This document shows positions 14,579 through 23,599 of a DNA stretch of 34,633 nucleotides, one piece after another (within the stretch, counting starts at the first letter, position 1; each line of letters opens with the position of its first letter). The notes beneath the pieces were generated by a model. The model did not search any database, was not told the origin of the DNA, and was given only the letters and a program-made list of their open reading frames with translations. The position numbers and the translations under genes were made by a program. The DNA is taken from contig JBOHER010000144.1 of assembly GCA_050701115.1 (NCBI GenBank), positions 1 through 34,633 of the forward strand. Direction: 5' to 3'. Source of the DNA: JBOHER01 sp050701115 (GTDB lineage: Bacteria; Actinomycetota; Actinomycetes; Mycobacteriales; Pseudonocardiaceae).

Positions 14579-15108
14579 AGGGGGTCGATGGCCGAGATGC
14601 GCCAGTTGCCGTCCACCCGCACCGCGGTGATGTCCAGCGTGGCAGTGGAGGACTTCGGCGATCCTGAGAGTCGCATGGTCTGCTGATCGAGGAACACCAA
14701 CACGGTGGCCGCATCGTCGGTCAGCGTGCGCACCCCGATCGAGCGCACCGTGCTGACCAGCACCAGCTTGTCCTGCTCCGCCCGCTTGGCCGCATCCGCG
14801 AACTGCGCCCGGTACTCCGACGCCGCCTCACCGGTCAGCGCGAGGCCGACCGCGCGCTCGGTGCGATCCACATTCGCGTAGTCGTAGGAAAAGACCGACT
14901 TCAGCTGAGCGCTTACCCGCTCGATGACCTCCTCGGTCGCGTCCGGGTCGGCCAGCGCGGCGTTGCTGCCCGACGCGCCATGGCGCAACTGATACGCCTG
15001 CGCGCCGAACCACACCGAGCAGCCCAGGGCCACCACCAGCACCCCGGCCAGCACGGCAAGCACCGTCCGCCGGTCATATGTCGACATATGCACGCGCTGC
15101 TCACTCAT
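14575..15108 (-). CDS. Mce-associated membrane protein (second, Mam4B-like)
   Basis: A 177-residue protein with a short cytoplasmic N-terminus, one membrane span at about 15-37, and an extracytoplasmic domain with the pattern KSVFSYDYANVDRTERAV. That pattern, followed by EYRAQF, is typical of Mce-associated (Mas/Mam) proteins with an NTF2-like outer domain. It is the last gene of the mce operon, matching the position of Rv3492c in M. tuberculosis. These proteins are thought to stabilise the Mce complex or link it to other envelope parts. Its ATG overlaps the previous stop as ATGA. Confidence 0.75.
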   Translation of the reverse strand: MSEQRVHMSTYDRRTVLAVLAGVLVVALGCSVWFGAQAYQLRHGASGSNAALADPDATEEVIERVSAQLKSVFSYDYANVDRTERAVGLALTGEAASEYRAQFADAAKRAEQDKLVLVSTVRSIGVRTLTDDAATVLVFLDQQTMRLSGSPKSSTATLDITAVRVDGNWRISAIDPL

Positions 15109-15614
15109 GCGGCGGCCTCCACGGCAGCGATCCGCCAGCCTTCAGCCGTCCGAGTCAGGTCCGCGTTCAGCCGCCGATGCCGTTGCGACGGCGTGCCGTC
15201 CTTGGTCGCCACCGAAACGTCGAGTACCGCGATCACCCTCGCGGTACCCGCATAGGCGTCCAGCTCCACGACCGCGGCCCGTACCAACCGTGCGGTGGAC
15301 ACCACCTCGCCCTGCTTGGTGCGCTCGAGGTGCCCCACCCGGTCGCCGGACAGATCGCCCAGCAAAGCACCGGTCGCCACCGAGTCCCACGCGGCCAGGT
15401 CCCGAGTGGCAGTGCGGTGGTCGACCGTGTGCAGCGTGACCAGACCACTTTCCGCCGCCGTGAGCGACACGTCGCGCTCCCGCCCAAACGACAGGTTCGA
15501 ATCCGACGCCGCGCTCGCCCAGGAGAAACCGAACCATCCCGCCGCGAGCACGGCCAACACGGCGGCCACGATCAGACCGTCCCGAACCGGATCCTGACTG
15601 GGGTACAGCCTCAT
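15105..15614 (-). CDS. Mce-associated membrane protein (first, Mam4A-like)
   Basis: A 169-residue protein with one N-terminal membrane span (about 13-34) and an extracytoplasmic domain. The domain begins with RERDVSLTAAESGLVTLHTVDH and ends LTRTAEGWRIAAVEA, the last strand of the NTF2-like fold seen in Mas proteins. It follows mceF with an ATGA overlap and precedes a second Mas gene, the same order as Rv3493c-Rv3492c beside M. tuberculosis mce4. It probably acts with the importer at the membrane. No enzyme motif is visible. Confidence 0.75.
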   Translation of the reverse strand: MRLYPSQDPVRDGLIVAAVLAVLAAGWFGFSWASAASDSNLSFGRERDVSLTAAESGLVTLHTVDHRTATRDLAAWDSVATGALLGDLSGDRVGHLERTKQGEVVSTARLVRAAVVELDAYAGTARVIAVLDVSVATKDGTPSQRHRRLNADLTRTAEGWRIAAVEAAA

Positions 15615-16870
15615 CGGCCCGATCCGAGCAGTCCGGCCATATCCATCGGCGCGCGCTGCTCGCTCGGCAATCCGAGCACCCCGGGCAACGACTCCATCCC
15701 GGGCGGCGCAGTCTGTTCATCTTGGTCTCGCTGACCGGGCGGAGGCACCATGACTGGCTTGCCCCCGAACGGAGCGTTCTGCGCACCGCGCACGCCGGTC
15801 TGGCTGCCTGGCGGTTGGGCACAGTAGGCCTGCTTGTTGGGCTCGACCTCGGTGACGGCGTCCGCCGGACGCTGCTTGGTGCCCTCGTAGCCCTTCGTGC
15901 AGGACGGCGGGTCGAAGGCGTTGGTGAGGATCACGCCGAGCCGACCCGCACTGTTCTCGTCGGAGACCGAACGGGCCTGCGCGCTGACCACGGCGAAGTT
16001 CACCATCAACTGCTCGAGCGAATCGACCCGGGCCGACGTGATATTTGCCGTCGTGAGCAGGTTCGCGAACAGCATGCCCAGGTCGTTGCCCGAGGTGGCA
16101 AGGAAATCACTCACCTGACCGCTCACCTTCGGCGCCCTGTCGATGATCTTGCGAAGGTCTGGATCCGACTCGGCGAACTGGTCGGCGATGGTCTTCAACC
16201 CGGACGAGAACGTCGTGATGTCATCGGCATGCCGTTGCTGGGTCTCCAGCACCGTGCGCGCCGAGGAGAGCAGCTGCCTGGTGGCAGGAAGATTCTCCCG
16301 CGCGCTGATGGTGAACGAGTGCGCGGTGTCCAGCAGCTTCTGCAGGTCCGGGCCTACGTCGGCGAACGCCTCGTACGACTCGTCCACCAGCGTGCGCACC
16401 GAGCCGGTGTTCACACTGGACACCAGCTTGTCCACATTGGACAGCATGGTAAACGGCGAGATCGGGATCCTGGTGTTGTCATTCCCGATGACCGAACCCG
16501 GCTCAAGGTAGGGTCCTTCGGCATCTGTCGGCCGCAGATCGAGATACTGCTCGCCCACCGCGGATCGGTTCGTCACGGTCGCCGTGGTGTCTGCCGGGAT
16601 CGACGGGGCGTCATCAGAGATGCTCACCTCGACATCGACCCCGGCATCGGTGAGGTTCAGCGCGGTGACCCGGCCGACGGTAATCCCTCGGTAGGTCACC
16701 AGCGAGTTGACGAAGATCCCACCGGAATCGGTGAGCTCAACGGTCACCGGATAGCCGGGCGAACCGAGCAGCCGATCCAATCCGGCGTACTTCCCGCCGA
16801 CGTAGAGCACCGAAACCAGCGCGATCACGCCGAAGACGAGCAACTTGATCCGAGTGGCACGCGTCATCAT
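15611..16870 (-). CDS. mce4F: Mce4F-like substrate-binding protein
   Basis: A 419-residue Mce protein. An N-terminal anchor (about 9-24) is followed by the MCE/MlaD beta-barrel domain with VTVELTDSGGIFVNSLVTYRG and VGRVTALNLTDAGVDVEV. A long helical part follows (about 130-300), which in Mce complexes builds a hydrophobic channel. The tail after about 320 is rich in Pro, Gln and Gly. The ATG at 16870 overlaps the mceE stop (ATGATG). It is the last of six mce genes. The Mce4 assignment rests on operon context (fadE26/27, steroid SDRs), not on this protein alone. Confidence 0.85.
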   Translation of the reverse strand: MMTRATRIKLLVFGVIALVSVLYVGGKYAGLDRLLGSPGYPVTVELTDSGGIFVNSLVTYRGITVGRVTALNLTDAGVDVEVSISDDAPSIPADTTATVTNRSAVGEQYLDLRPTDAEGPYLEPGSVIGNDNTRIPISPFTMLSNVDKLVSSVNTGSVRTLVDESYEAFADVGPDLQKLLDTAHSFTISARENLPATRQLLSSARTVLETQQRHADDITTFSSGLKTIADQFAESDPDLRKIIDRAPKVSGQVSDFLATSGNDLGMLFANLLTTANITSARVDSLEQLMVNFAVVSAQARSVSDENSAGRLGVILTNAFDPPSCTKGYEGTKQRPADAVTEVEPNKQAYCAQPPGSQTGVRGAQNAPFGGKPVMVPPPGQRDQDEQTAPPGMESLPGVLGLPSEQRAPMDMAGLLGSGR

Positions 16871-18087
16871 TGGCCGGCTCCTAACAACGAACCGACCAGG
16901 CCGCTCGGGCCGCCGCCGTCTCGCGACGAATCCGGCTCGGGCAGCAGGGAATCGGTCAACGGCGGGAGCACCCCGGGCAGCGGCAGATCCTGTTCGGACG
17001 ACGGCGGTCCGGAATCCTGCTCACCACCGAGACCGAACGCGGGCCGGCCCGCGTTGTTCATGTTCTCGATGAGTTCGTCCAAGTTCAGCTTGAACCGGAC
17101 GTCCACGTTGGCGAAGTCGCCCTTCACCACATTGCCCGCGTTCCACGGCAGTGGGTACATCGGAATGATCTTCAGCGCCTCCGGCAGGTGGGATCCCGCC
17201 TCGGCGAGCTTGCGCAGTGTCGGTTCGAGCGCCCGCAAGTTGTCCACCATCTGATTCCTGCTCTTGTCGATGGTGTCCACCGTGACATCGGACAGGGTGT
17301 GCAGTGACTCGAGCATGTCGACGATCTGATCTGTTTGCTCGGCGACCACCCGCAATCCTGGCGACAGATTGTCCAAGGCATCGGCCAGGTTGCGCTTCTC
17401 CCGCACCAGCGTGCCCGCCAGCCGGTTCATTCCGTCAATGGCCTTGACGATCTCGCCCTTCTGCCCATCCAGCTCCGCCACCAGTTGGTCGACGCGGGAC
17501 AACAGCGACCTGATCTCCGCCTCATTTCCGGAGAAGGCGTCGTTGAGCTCGGCCGCGATGGTGCGTAGTTGCTCCACTCCCCCGCCGGAGAGCAGCAGCG
17601 ACAGTGCGCCGAGCACCTCCTCCAGTTCCGCGTGCCTGCTGGTCCTGGCCAACGGAATGACCGCTCCGTCACCGAGGCTGCCGCGCGCCTCTTCCTCCTC
17701 AGGCGAGCGAAGTTCGACGAACTTCTCGCCGAGCAGGCTCGACTGCCGCAGGTCGGCGTTGGCGTTGGCGGGCAGGTTGACATCGCCGTTGATCAACATC
17801 GACACCGTCGCCGACTTGGTGTCCGGGGCCAATTCGATCCGCTCAACCCTGCCCACGGCGACGTCGCTCACCTTCACGCTGGCCTGGGGCACCAGGTCGA
17901 GCACATCGGTGAACTGGGCGGTGATCCGGAACGGGTGGTCACCGACATCGGCCCCGCCCGGCAGTGGAGTGCCGTACAGGCCGGAGAATCCGGAATCGCT
18001 ACAGCTGGTCAGCAGCAGTGCGCTCGCCAATACCAGGGGCGCGAGAGCACCGCGCACCGGTAGTCGTCCACGGCCCAACCTCATCAT
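16867..18087 (-). CDS. mce4E: Mce4E-like lipoprotein
   Basis: A 406-residue Mce protein with a lipoprotein signal. The lipobox LTSC has Cys29 as the expected lipidated residue, the usual trait of the MceE position. The MCE domain follows (ITAQFTDVLDLVPQASVKV, VGRVERIEL), then SLLGEKFVELRSPEE and a coiled helical region to about residue 340. The C-terminus is Pro/Gly/Ser-rich. Both its start and its stop overlap neighbours as ATGA. It would anchor the Mce assembly at the outer face of the cytoplasmic membrane. Confidence 0.87.
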   Translation of the reverse strand: MMRLGRGRLPVRGALAPLVLASALLLTSCSDSGFSGLYGTPLPGGADVGDHPFRITAQFTDVLDLVPQASVKVSDVAVGRVERIELAPDTKSATVSMLINGDVNLPANANADLRQSSLLGEKFVELRSPEEEEARGSLGDGAVIPLARTSRHAELEEVLGALSLLLSGGGVEQLRTIAAELNDAFSGNEAEIRSLLSRVDQLVAELDGQKGEIVKAIDGMNRLAGTLVREKRNLADALDNLSPGLRVVAEQTDQIVDMLESLHTLSDVTVDTIDKSRNQMVDNLRALEPTLRKLAEAGSHLPEALKIIPMYPLPWNAGNVVKGDFANVDVRFKLNLDELIENMNNAGRPAFGLGGEQDSGPPSSEQDLPLPGVLPPLTDSLLPEPDSSRDGGGPSGLVGSLLGAGQ

Positions 18088-19274
18088 TGCCCACCCCCCG
18101 GGCTCCGCTCGATTCCATTGGTCAGCGGTAGCGGCAGCGGTGGTGGTTCACCCTTGCTGAACGAGTTGATGATCTGCGCGGGCGAGGGCAGCTGCAAGGT
18201 TCCGTCCAGCACCGGCGCGAGCTCCGCGCACTTCTCCGCGACGGTACTCGGCAGCTCGCGTGGCGTGGTGGCATTGAGCATCCGGCACAAGGTCAGCACC
18301 GGCGCGAAGGTCAACTCGTTGAGGTTTCCTCTGGTGGCAACGGTTCCCGATGCCGCGTCATAGGAGTTGATGAAGTTGTTCAGGCCGGTCGGACCCTCGT
18401 CGAGCACCTCGGCCAGCGCGGCGCGCTGATCGACGAGCACCTTGGTGAGTGCGGCCAGCTTCTCCACATTGGACGAGAGTAACTCGTCGTTGTCGTCGAC
18501 GAAACCGTGCACATCGTGCAGCGCGGTGGCCAACAAGGACAGTGCGGCATCGACGTCGTCGGATTCCTCGGCGAGAAAACCGGTGACATCGGCGACGCGG
18601 TCGAACAACTCGTTCACCTGACGGTCACTGGTCTGGAGCATCTCGGTGAAGCCGGCCAGGTTCTGCACCGTGCCGAACAGGTCGTCCTTGGACGTCTCGA
18701 AGGTTCGGGAGAGCTCAGCGAGCCTGCTCACGGTGTTGTTCAGGTTCTTGCCGTTGCCATCCAGGTTGTCCGCGATGGTGTCCAGCGCGCCGGACAGCGC
18801 GCCATCGGAGTTCGCGCCGTCGGGGCCGAGCGCGGTGGACAGGTCGTTCAGACTGGCGAAGAGGTCGTCCAGCTCGATCGGCGTCGCCGTGCGATCACTC
18901 GGGATCACGCCACCGGACTCGATGGTCTCGCCGGACTCGTAGACCGGCGTGAGCTGCACGTAGCGGTCGCTCACCAGGCTCGGCGCGATGATCACGGCAC
19001 CGACATCCTTGGGCACCTCGATGCCCTCGTCCACGGTGAAGTCCACCCGCACCACGGCGCCCTGTGGCTCGACCTTGGTGATCTTGCCGACCTCGATGCC
19101 GAGCACGCGCACCGACGAATCGGCGTACAGGCCGACGGCGCGATCGAAGTACGCGGTGAGCTGGATGCCGTCCCGGTCGCGCAGGATGGCCCACGAACCA
19201 GCGGCCAGGACCAGCGCCACGACACAGCAGAGCGCCACCCACGAATACAGGCTGCGCCGGGGTTTGGTGGCCAT
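18084..19274 (-). CDS. mce4D: Mce4D-like substrate-binding protein
   Basis: A 396-residue Mce protein with a membrane anchor at about 12-31. The MCE domain has YFDRAVGLYADSSVRVLG and VGKITKVEPQGAVVRVDF. A long alpha-helical stretch follows, with conserved-looking repeats such as LATALHDVHGFVDDNDELLS and LDEGPTGLNNFINSYD. The Pro-rich C-terminus ends in PLPLPLTNG. Its ATG shares one base with the mceC stop (TGATG), and its stop overlaps mceE. No unusual feature separates it from standard MceD. Confidence 0.86.
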   Translation of the reverse strand: MATKPRRSLYSWVALCCVVALVLAAGSWAILRDRDGIQLTAYFDRAVGLYADSSVRVLGIEVGKITKVEPQGAVVRVDFTVDEGIEVPKDVGAVIIAPSLVSDRYVQLTPVYESGETIESGGVIPSDRTATPIELDDLFASLNDLSTALGPDGANSDGALSGALDTIADNLDGNGKNLNNTVSRLAELSRTFETSKDDLFGTVQNLAGFTEMLQTSDRQVNELFDRVADVTGFLAEESDDVDAALSLLATALHDVHGFVDDNDELLSSNVEKLAALTKVLVDQRAALAEVLDEGPTGLNNFINSYDAASGTVATRGNLNELTFAPVLTLCRMLNATTPRELPSTVAEKCAELAPVLDGTLQLPSPAQIINSFSKGEPPPLPLPLTNGIERSPGGGQ

Positions 19275-20335
19275 CAGTTACCCCCCTCGATCCCCTGGTT
19301 CGGCGCCGCTAACGGCGACTCGCAGCCTTGCGGGTTGACGGTCACGCCCTCGGCGTTGATGGCCGGCGGCACCAGGCCACACAGATAGCCATCGAACCAG
19401 CGACCGTTGCCGGTCGCGTTGGTACCGACCCGGGTGAACGGCGCGAGCAACTCAAGGCTGCGGTTCAGGTTGTCCTGGTTGCGCCGCAGCACATCGGTGA
19501 CCTGGTCCAGCGCCGCCAAGCTCGGCCGCAGCTGCGCGCGATTGTCGGCGACGAGACCGGACAGCTGCTTCGACACGGCCTGGGTTCCGCTCAGCAGCCG
19601 ATCGATAGCGCCCTTACGACGCTGCAGTTCGTCGAGCAGCAGGTTGCTGTCGCCGATCACCTTCCGCAGCTCGTCGTTGCGGCCGGCGAGCAGTGCCGAA
19701 ACCTCATTGGTGTTGCCGAGCAGCGTCCCGAGTTCGTCATCGCGGGATGCCACCGTCTCGGACAGGTCGGAGAGCCCGTTCAAGGCATCCTGCAGATGTT
19801 CCGGGGTGTCCGCGAACGTCTCGGAGATCACCGTGAAGCTCGCGGCGAGCTGGTCGGTGTCGATGTCCTCGATGGTGGTGTTCAACTGATCGAACGCGTC
19901 CTGCAGCTGGAACGGCGTCCTGGTGCGCGCGACCGGGATGGGTTCGTTCGGATCGAGGTTGCCATCGCCGCGCGGTTGCAGCGCAAGGAACTTCTCGCCG
20001 AGCATGGTCTTGATCTCGATCGACGCCGTCGTGGCATCGCCCAGTCGCGCGGCGGAAGTCTGCCCCTCCCGGTCGATCCGGAAGGTGACCAGCACCTTCT
20101 TGCGGTCCAGTTCGACCTCTTTGACCTGGCCCACTCGAACGCCTGCGATCTGCACCTCGTTGTCCGGCGCCAGCCCGGCCGACTCTGCGAAGTACGCGGA
20201 GTAGGTGGCACCGCCACCGATCAACGGCAGGTCGTTGGCGTTGTACGCGGCGGCCATGGACAGCAACAGCAGGATCACTGCCACCGCGCCGACGCCGGCC
20301 TGGTTCCGGTCCTTGAGCGACTTGATACCCGGCAT
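19274..20335 (-). CDS. mce4C: Mce4C-like substrate-binding protein
   Basis: A 353-residue Mce protein with an anchor at about 13-33 and an MCE domain including SAYFAESAGLAPDNEVQIAG and VGQVKEVELDRKKVLVTF. The EKFLALQPRG strand follows, then a helical channel region rich in LSDLSETVASRDDELGTLLG-type heptads. The same frame is open far upstream into mceB, but the ATG at 20335 is chosen because it forms TGATG with the mceB stop and begins right before the anchor. The length is then normal for MceC. Confidence 0.86.
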   Translation of the reverse strand: MPGIKSLKDRNQAGVGAVAVILLLLSMAAAYNANDLPLIGGGATYSAYFAESAGLAPDNEVQIAGVRVGQVKEVELDRKKVLVTFRIDREGQTSAARLGDATTASIEIKTMLGEKFLALQPRGDGNLDPNEPIPVARTRTPFQLQDAFDQLNTTIEDIDTDQLAASFTVISETFADTPEHLQDALNGLSDLSETVASRDDELGTLLGNTNEVSALLAGRNDELRKVIGDSNLLLDELQRRKGAIDRLLSGTQAVSKQLSGLVADNRAQLRPSLAALDQVTDVLRRNQDNLNRSLELLAPFTRVGTNATGNGRWFDGYLCGLVPPAINAEGVTVNPQGCESPLAAPNQGIEGGN

Positions 20336-21366
20336 CACGGACCACACCTTTCCGGCCGCTCGGTGCCGGGCGGCGGCGTGATCGGCAGGGTGATGTTGAG
20401 CGACTCGATGCCGATCGTGCCACTGATGCTGCAGAGGTAGAAGTTGTACCAACTGCCGTAGCTGAGCACCCTGGTGAACTTCGCGAGGTTCTTCGGCAAC
20501 GCCTTGAGCACCTTGTCGATCACCTCCTCGGAGTCGTTCAGGTTCCGCGACAGCTTTCCGAGCGAGTCGATGTTGTCCCGCAGCGGCGGGCGGGCATCCG
20601 ACACCAGCCCGGAGACGCTCTCGGTGAGTCCGCCCAGTGCCTCGGCGGCTTCCCCGATCGGCTTGCGCTTCTCGGCCAGGCCGGTGACCAATGCCTGCAA
20701 CGAGTCGATCAATTCCTTCGTCTGCGGCCCACGTTCGTTGATCGTGCCGAGCACGTCGTTGAGGTTCGTGATGACCTTGCCGATCACTTCGTCCTTGTCG
20801 GCGATCGTCGAGGTCAGCGATGCGGTGTGCGACAGCAGACTGTTGATGGTGCTGCCCTCGCCCTGGAAGACCTGGATGATCTCGAAGGACAGCTGGTTGA
20901 TCTCGGCCGGGTCCAGTGCCTGGAACAACGGCTTGAACCCGTTGAACAGCACCGTCAGGTTCAGCGCGGGGTGGGTTCGCTCGACCGGGATCACGCCCCC
21001 TTGCGGCAGCGGCTCCGGCGAGTCCACGTGCGTGCCGAGCGCGAGATAGCGCTGGCCGATGACGTTGCGGTACTTCACCGTCGCGGTCACCGTGTCCGGA
21101 ATCCGGTGCTCGGTGTCGATGTCGAAGCGCACGTCGGCGATGTTGTCCTCGGCCACCTCGATCGCGGTCACCTGCCCGACCTTGACCCCGGAGATACGCA
21201 CGTCGTCGCCCGGTTTGAGCCCCGAGACGTTGGCGAAACGGGCGGTATAGCCGGACATGTCGCCGAAGTTGGTGTTGGCGATGGTGGCGGCGAGGATCGC
21301 GGTGAACAGCACGGTGACCACCGTGAAGACCAGGAACTTGATCAGCGAGGAGAGGTAGCCGCTCAT
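20335..21366 (-). CDS. mce4B: Mce4B-like substrate-binding protein
   Basis: A 343-residue Mce protein with a strong membrane anchor (about 9-30). The MCE domain holds YTARFANVSGLKPGDDVRIS and VGQVTAIEVAEDNIADVRF, and the VIGQRYLALG strand typical of MceB follows. Helical channel segments come next, and the short C-terminus ends in ITPPPGTERPERCGP. It overlaps mceA by ATGA and mceC by one base. Together with MceA-F it would form the hexameric sterol shuttle through the envelope. Confidence 0.87.
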   Translation of the reverse strand: MSGYLSSLIKFLVFTVVTVLFTAILAATIANTNFGDMSGYTARFANVSGLKPGDDVRISGVKVGQVTAIEVAEDNIADVRFDIDTEHRIPDTVTATVKYRNVIGQRYLALGTHVDSPEPLPQGGVIPVERTHPALNLTVLFNGFKPLFQALDPAEINQLSFEIIQVFQGEGSTINSLLSHTASLTSTIADKDEVIGKVITNLNDVLGTINERGPQTKELIDSLQALVTGLAEKRKPIGEAAEALGGLTESVSGLVSDARPPLRDNIDSLGKLSRNLNDSEEVIDKVLKALPKNLAKFTRVLSYGSWYNFYLCSISGTIGIESLNITLPITPPPGTERPERCGP

Positions 21367-22730
21367 CGCAGCCGCACCTCCATCCCGCGATACAGCGGCC
21401 CAACCAGCAGGCTGGACCAGCCGGGCACGTTCGCCGGATCATGGCCCACCGACGGCGCGGACAACACGGAGAGCAACTGCTGCTCCATAGGAGAGTTCGC
21501 GACGGGCACGCCAGCCGCGGCCCCACCCGAGCCCGACGGGCTGCCGAAGTCCTCGTAGTCGATGTCCGCCGTGCCGTCGTCCTCGCCCGTCGGTGGGTGG
21601 CTCGAGCCGTCCTTGATCGCGCCGTCCGGTGGGTATTGCGGCCACCGCTGCGGGTACGGCGCGGGCTGGTAGCACCGTGGTCCGCGCTTGTCCAGGTAGC
21701 GCGGCTCGTCCACCCCGGGCTCATAGGCGCCCCGGCCCGAGATGAACTCGATCGTCACCGCGTTCGTCTCGGGGTGTGCGGTGCCCAACCCGAACGCCTT
21801 CTCGGCTGCCGGAACCTGAGCGGCGAGTTGGCGCAGCATGCAGGGGTACTGCGGCGCGTACTTCGCCAGCACATCGAGGGTCGGCTGCGCGTTGGTGGTG
21901 AGGTTGATCAGGTTGTCCTTGTTCACCCGGAAGAAGCCGGTCAGGTCCACCGATGCCGCGGTCACCGTCGAGTACAGCTCGATCAGGTTGTGCTGCTGCT
22001 CGACCAGGGTCTTGCTGGTGGTGGTGAAGGTGGACATCGCGTCCAGCAGGTCCGGCGATGCCTCGGCGTAGGTGTCCGCCACCTCCGCGAACGCGCTCAG
22101 GTCGGCCTTCAAGTCCGGCAGGGAGGGGTTGAACTCGCCCACGAACTCGGAGAACTCGACCAGCGTCTCACCAAGTTTCTCGCCCCTGCCGTCCAGCGCC
22201 GTTGACACCGCGTTCAACGCACTGGCCAGCTTCTGCGGCTCGACCGCCTGCAGTACCGGCATCAGGTTGTCCAGCGCCCGCTCGAGTTCGATCGCGTTCC
22301 GGCTGCGGTCCTGGGGGATGACCGCACCCGCTTGGATGTGCGCTACCGCCCCCACGCCCTGCCCCTCCGGCAGGGACAGCTTGACGTAGCGCTCGCCGAA
22401 GAGGGTCTTGGGCAGCAGTTGGGCGGAGACATTGGCCGGGATGACCTCGAGCCGCGCCGGGTTCAGCGCCAGCGCCAGCGTGGCGCCGTCACCGCTCGTC
22501 GTGATCGACCGGACCTCGCCGACCACCATGCCGCGCACCTTCACGTCGGCACCCTCGCGCATCTGGTTGCCCGCGTGACCGACCTTCAGCTGCACAAGGG
22601 CGACGTCGGTGAACGCCTTGTTGTAGGTACCGATCGTCACCGCGAAGAACAGCACGACGACGATCAGGAACACCAGGCCCAAGGCTTGGTGCCGTAATCG
22701 CGAGAGCAGAGCCTTCCTGTGCGTGCTCAT
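21363..22730 (-). CDS. mce4A: Mce4A-like substrate-binding protein
   Basis: A 455-residue Mce protein, the first of six. It has an anchor at about 17-36, then the MCE domain with VQLKVGHAGNQMREGADVKV and VVGEVRSITTSGDGATLALA, and LFGERYVKLSLPEG. The helical region includes ASVDLTGFFRVNKDNLINLT, a stretch characteristic of MceA proteins. The long C-terminal tail after about 350 is Pro/Tyr then Ser/Gly/Asp-rich and probably disordered. The ATG overlaps the yrbE4B stop. Sterol is the likely substrate by context. Confidence 0.88.
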   Translation of the reverse strand: MSTHRKALLSRLRHQALGLVFLIVVVLFFAVTIGTYNKAFTDVALVQLKVGHAGNQMREGADVKVRGMVVGEVRSITTSGDGATLALALNPARLEVIPANVSAQLLPKTLFGERYVKLSLPEGQGVGAVAHIQAGAVIPQDRSRNAIELERALDNLMPVLQAVEPQKLASALNAVSTALDGRGEKLGETLVEFSEFVGEFNPSLPDLKADLSAFAEVADTYAEASPDLLDAMSTFTTTSKTLVEQQHNLIELYSTVTAASVDLTGFFRVNKDNLINLTTNAQPTLDVLAKYAPQYPCMLRQLAAQVPAAEKAFGLGTAHPETNAVTIEFISGRGAYEPGVDEPRYLDKRGPRCYQPAPYPQRWPQYPPDGAIKDGSSHPPTGEDDGTADIDYEDFGSPSGSGGAAAGVPVANSPMEQQLLSVLSAPSVGHDPANVPGWSSLLVGPLYRGMEVRLR

Positions 22731-23599
22731 CCGGCGATCCGCACCGTCGTGGTGGAACCCCAGATCGCCAGGCTGAGGAAGAAGTCGAGCACGGCGATCA
22801 TCACGATCGAGGTCCGCACGGCCTTACCGACCGCGAGCCCGACACCGGCGGGACCGCCGCGCGCCGTGTAGCCGTAGTAGCAGTGGGACATGATCACCAC
22901 GAGGCTGAACATGATGACCTTGAGAAAGGACCACGCCACGTCCTCGGGCGGCAGGAAGATGGTGAAGTAGTGGTCGTAGGTGCCTGCCGACTGGCCGTAG
23001 ACCCACACGGTGATCTGCCGGGAGGCCAAGTACGAGGAGAGCAGGCCGACCGCGTACAGCGGGATCACCGCCGCGATACCGGCCAGCACCCGGGTGGTGA
23101 CCAGGTACGGCAGGCTGGGCACGGCCATCACTTCCAGCGCGTCGATCTCCTCCGAGATGCGCATCGCGCCGAGCTGCGCGGTGAACCCGCAGCCCACGGT
23201 GGCCGACAACGCCAGTCCTGCCGAAAGGGGGGCAACCTCGCGGGTGTTGAAGTAGGCGGAGATGAAGCCGGTCAGCGCGGCCGTACCGAGCTGGTTCAGC
23301 GAGGAGTAACCCTGCAGACCGACGATCATGCCGGTGAACATGGTCATGCCGATCATCACGCCGAGCGTGCCGCCGATGACCGCGAGCGCACCGGTACCGA
23401 AGCACACCTCGGTCAGGATGCGCAGAATTTCCTTGCTGTAGCGGCGAATCGTCCGTGGCGTCCAGGCCAGCGCGCGGAAGTAGAACGACAGCTGCTCGCC
23501 GAAGCCCTCGAGACTCGCGCCGGGCCGGGCGATGATCTCCAGCGTTCGGTCGGTCAGCTCCGCCCGTTCGTCTTGCCTGCGTTCGTCGAGGACCGTCAT
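22727..23599 (-). CDS. yrbE4B: YrbE4B-like MlaE-family permease
   Basis: A 290-residue integral membrane protein of the MlaE/YrbE family with about five or six membrane segments after a 60-residue N-terminus. The family signature is seen as SEEIDALEVMAV (149-160), in the cytoplasmic coupling region, with YLVTTRVLAG just after it. It forms the membrane pore with YrbE4A and needs an MceG/Mkl-type ATPase that is not in this window. The true start is the ATG at 23599, which makes TGATG with the yrbE4A stop; a longer in-frame extension is an artefact. Confidence 0.9.
   Translation of the reverse strand: MTVLDERRQDERAELTDRTLEIIARPGASLEGFGEQLSFYFRALAWTPRTIRRYSKEILRILTEVCFGTGALAVIGGTLGVMIGMTMFTGMIVGLQGYSSLNQLGTAALTGFISAYFNTREVAPLSAGLALSATVGCGFTAQLGAMRISEEIDALEVMAVPSLPYLVTTRVLAGIAAVIPLYAVGLLSSYLASRQITVWVYGQSAGTYDHYFTIFLPPEDVAWSFLKVIMFSLVVIMSHCYYGYTARGGPAGVGLAVGKAVRTSIVMIAVLDFFLSLAIWGSTTTVRIAG

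Noticed and set aside
15722..17254. Plus-strand open frame of 510 codons
   Set aside because: It is antisense to mceF and mceE, both of which have clear MCE domains; the composition is typical of a shadow frame.
20336..21724. Upstream extension of the mceC frame through mceB into mceA
   Set aside because: The extension is Arg/Gly-rich with no motif and overlaps mceB fully. The ATG at 20335 with TGATG coupling and an immediate membrane anchor is the real start.
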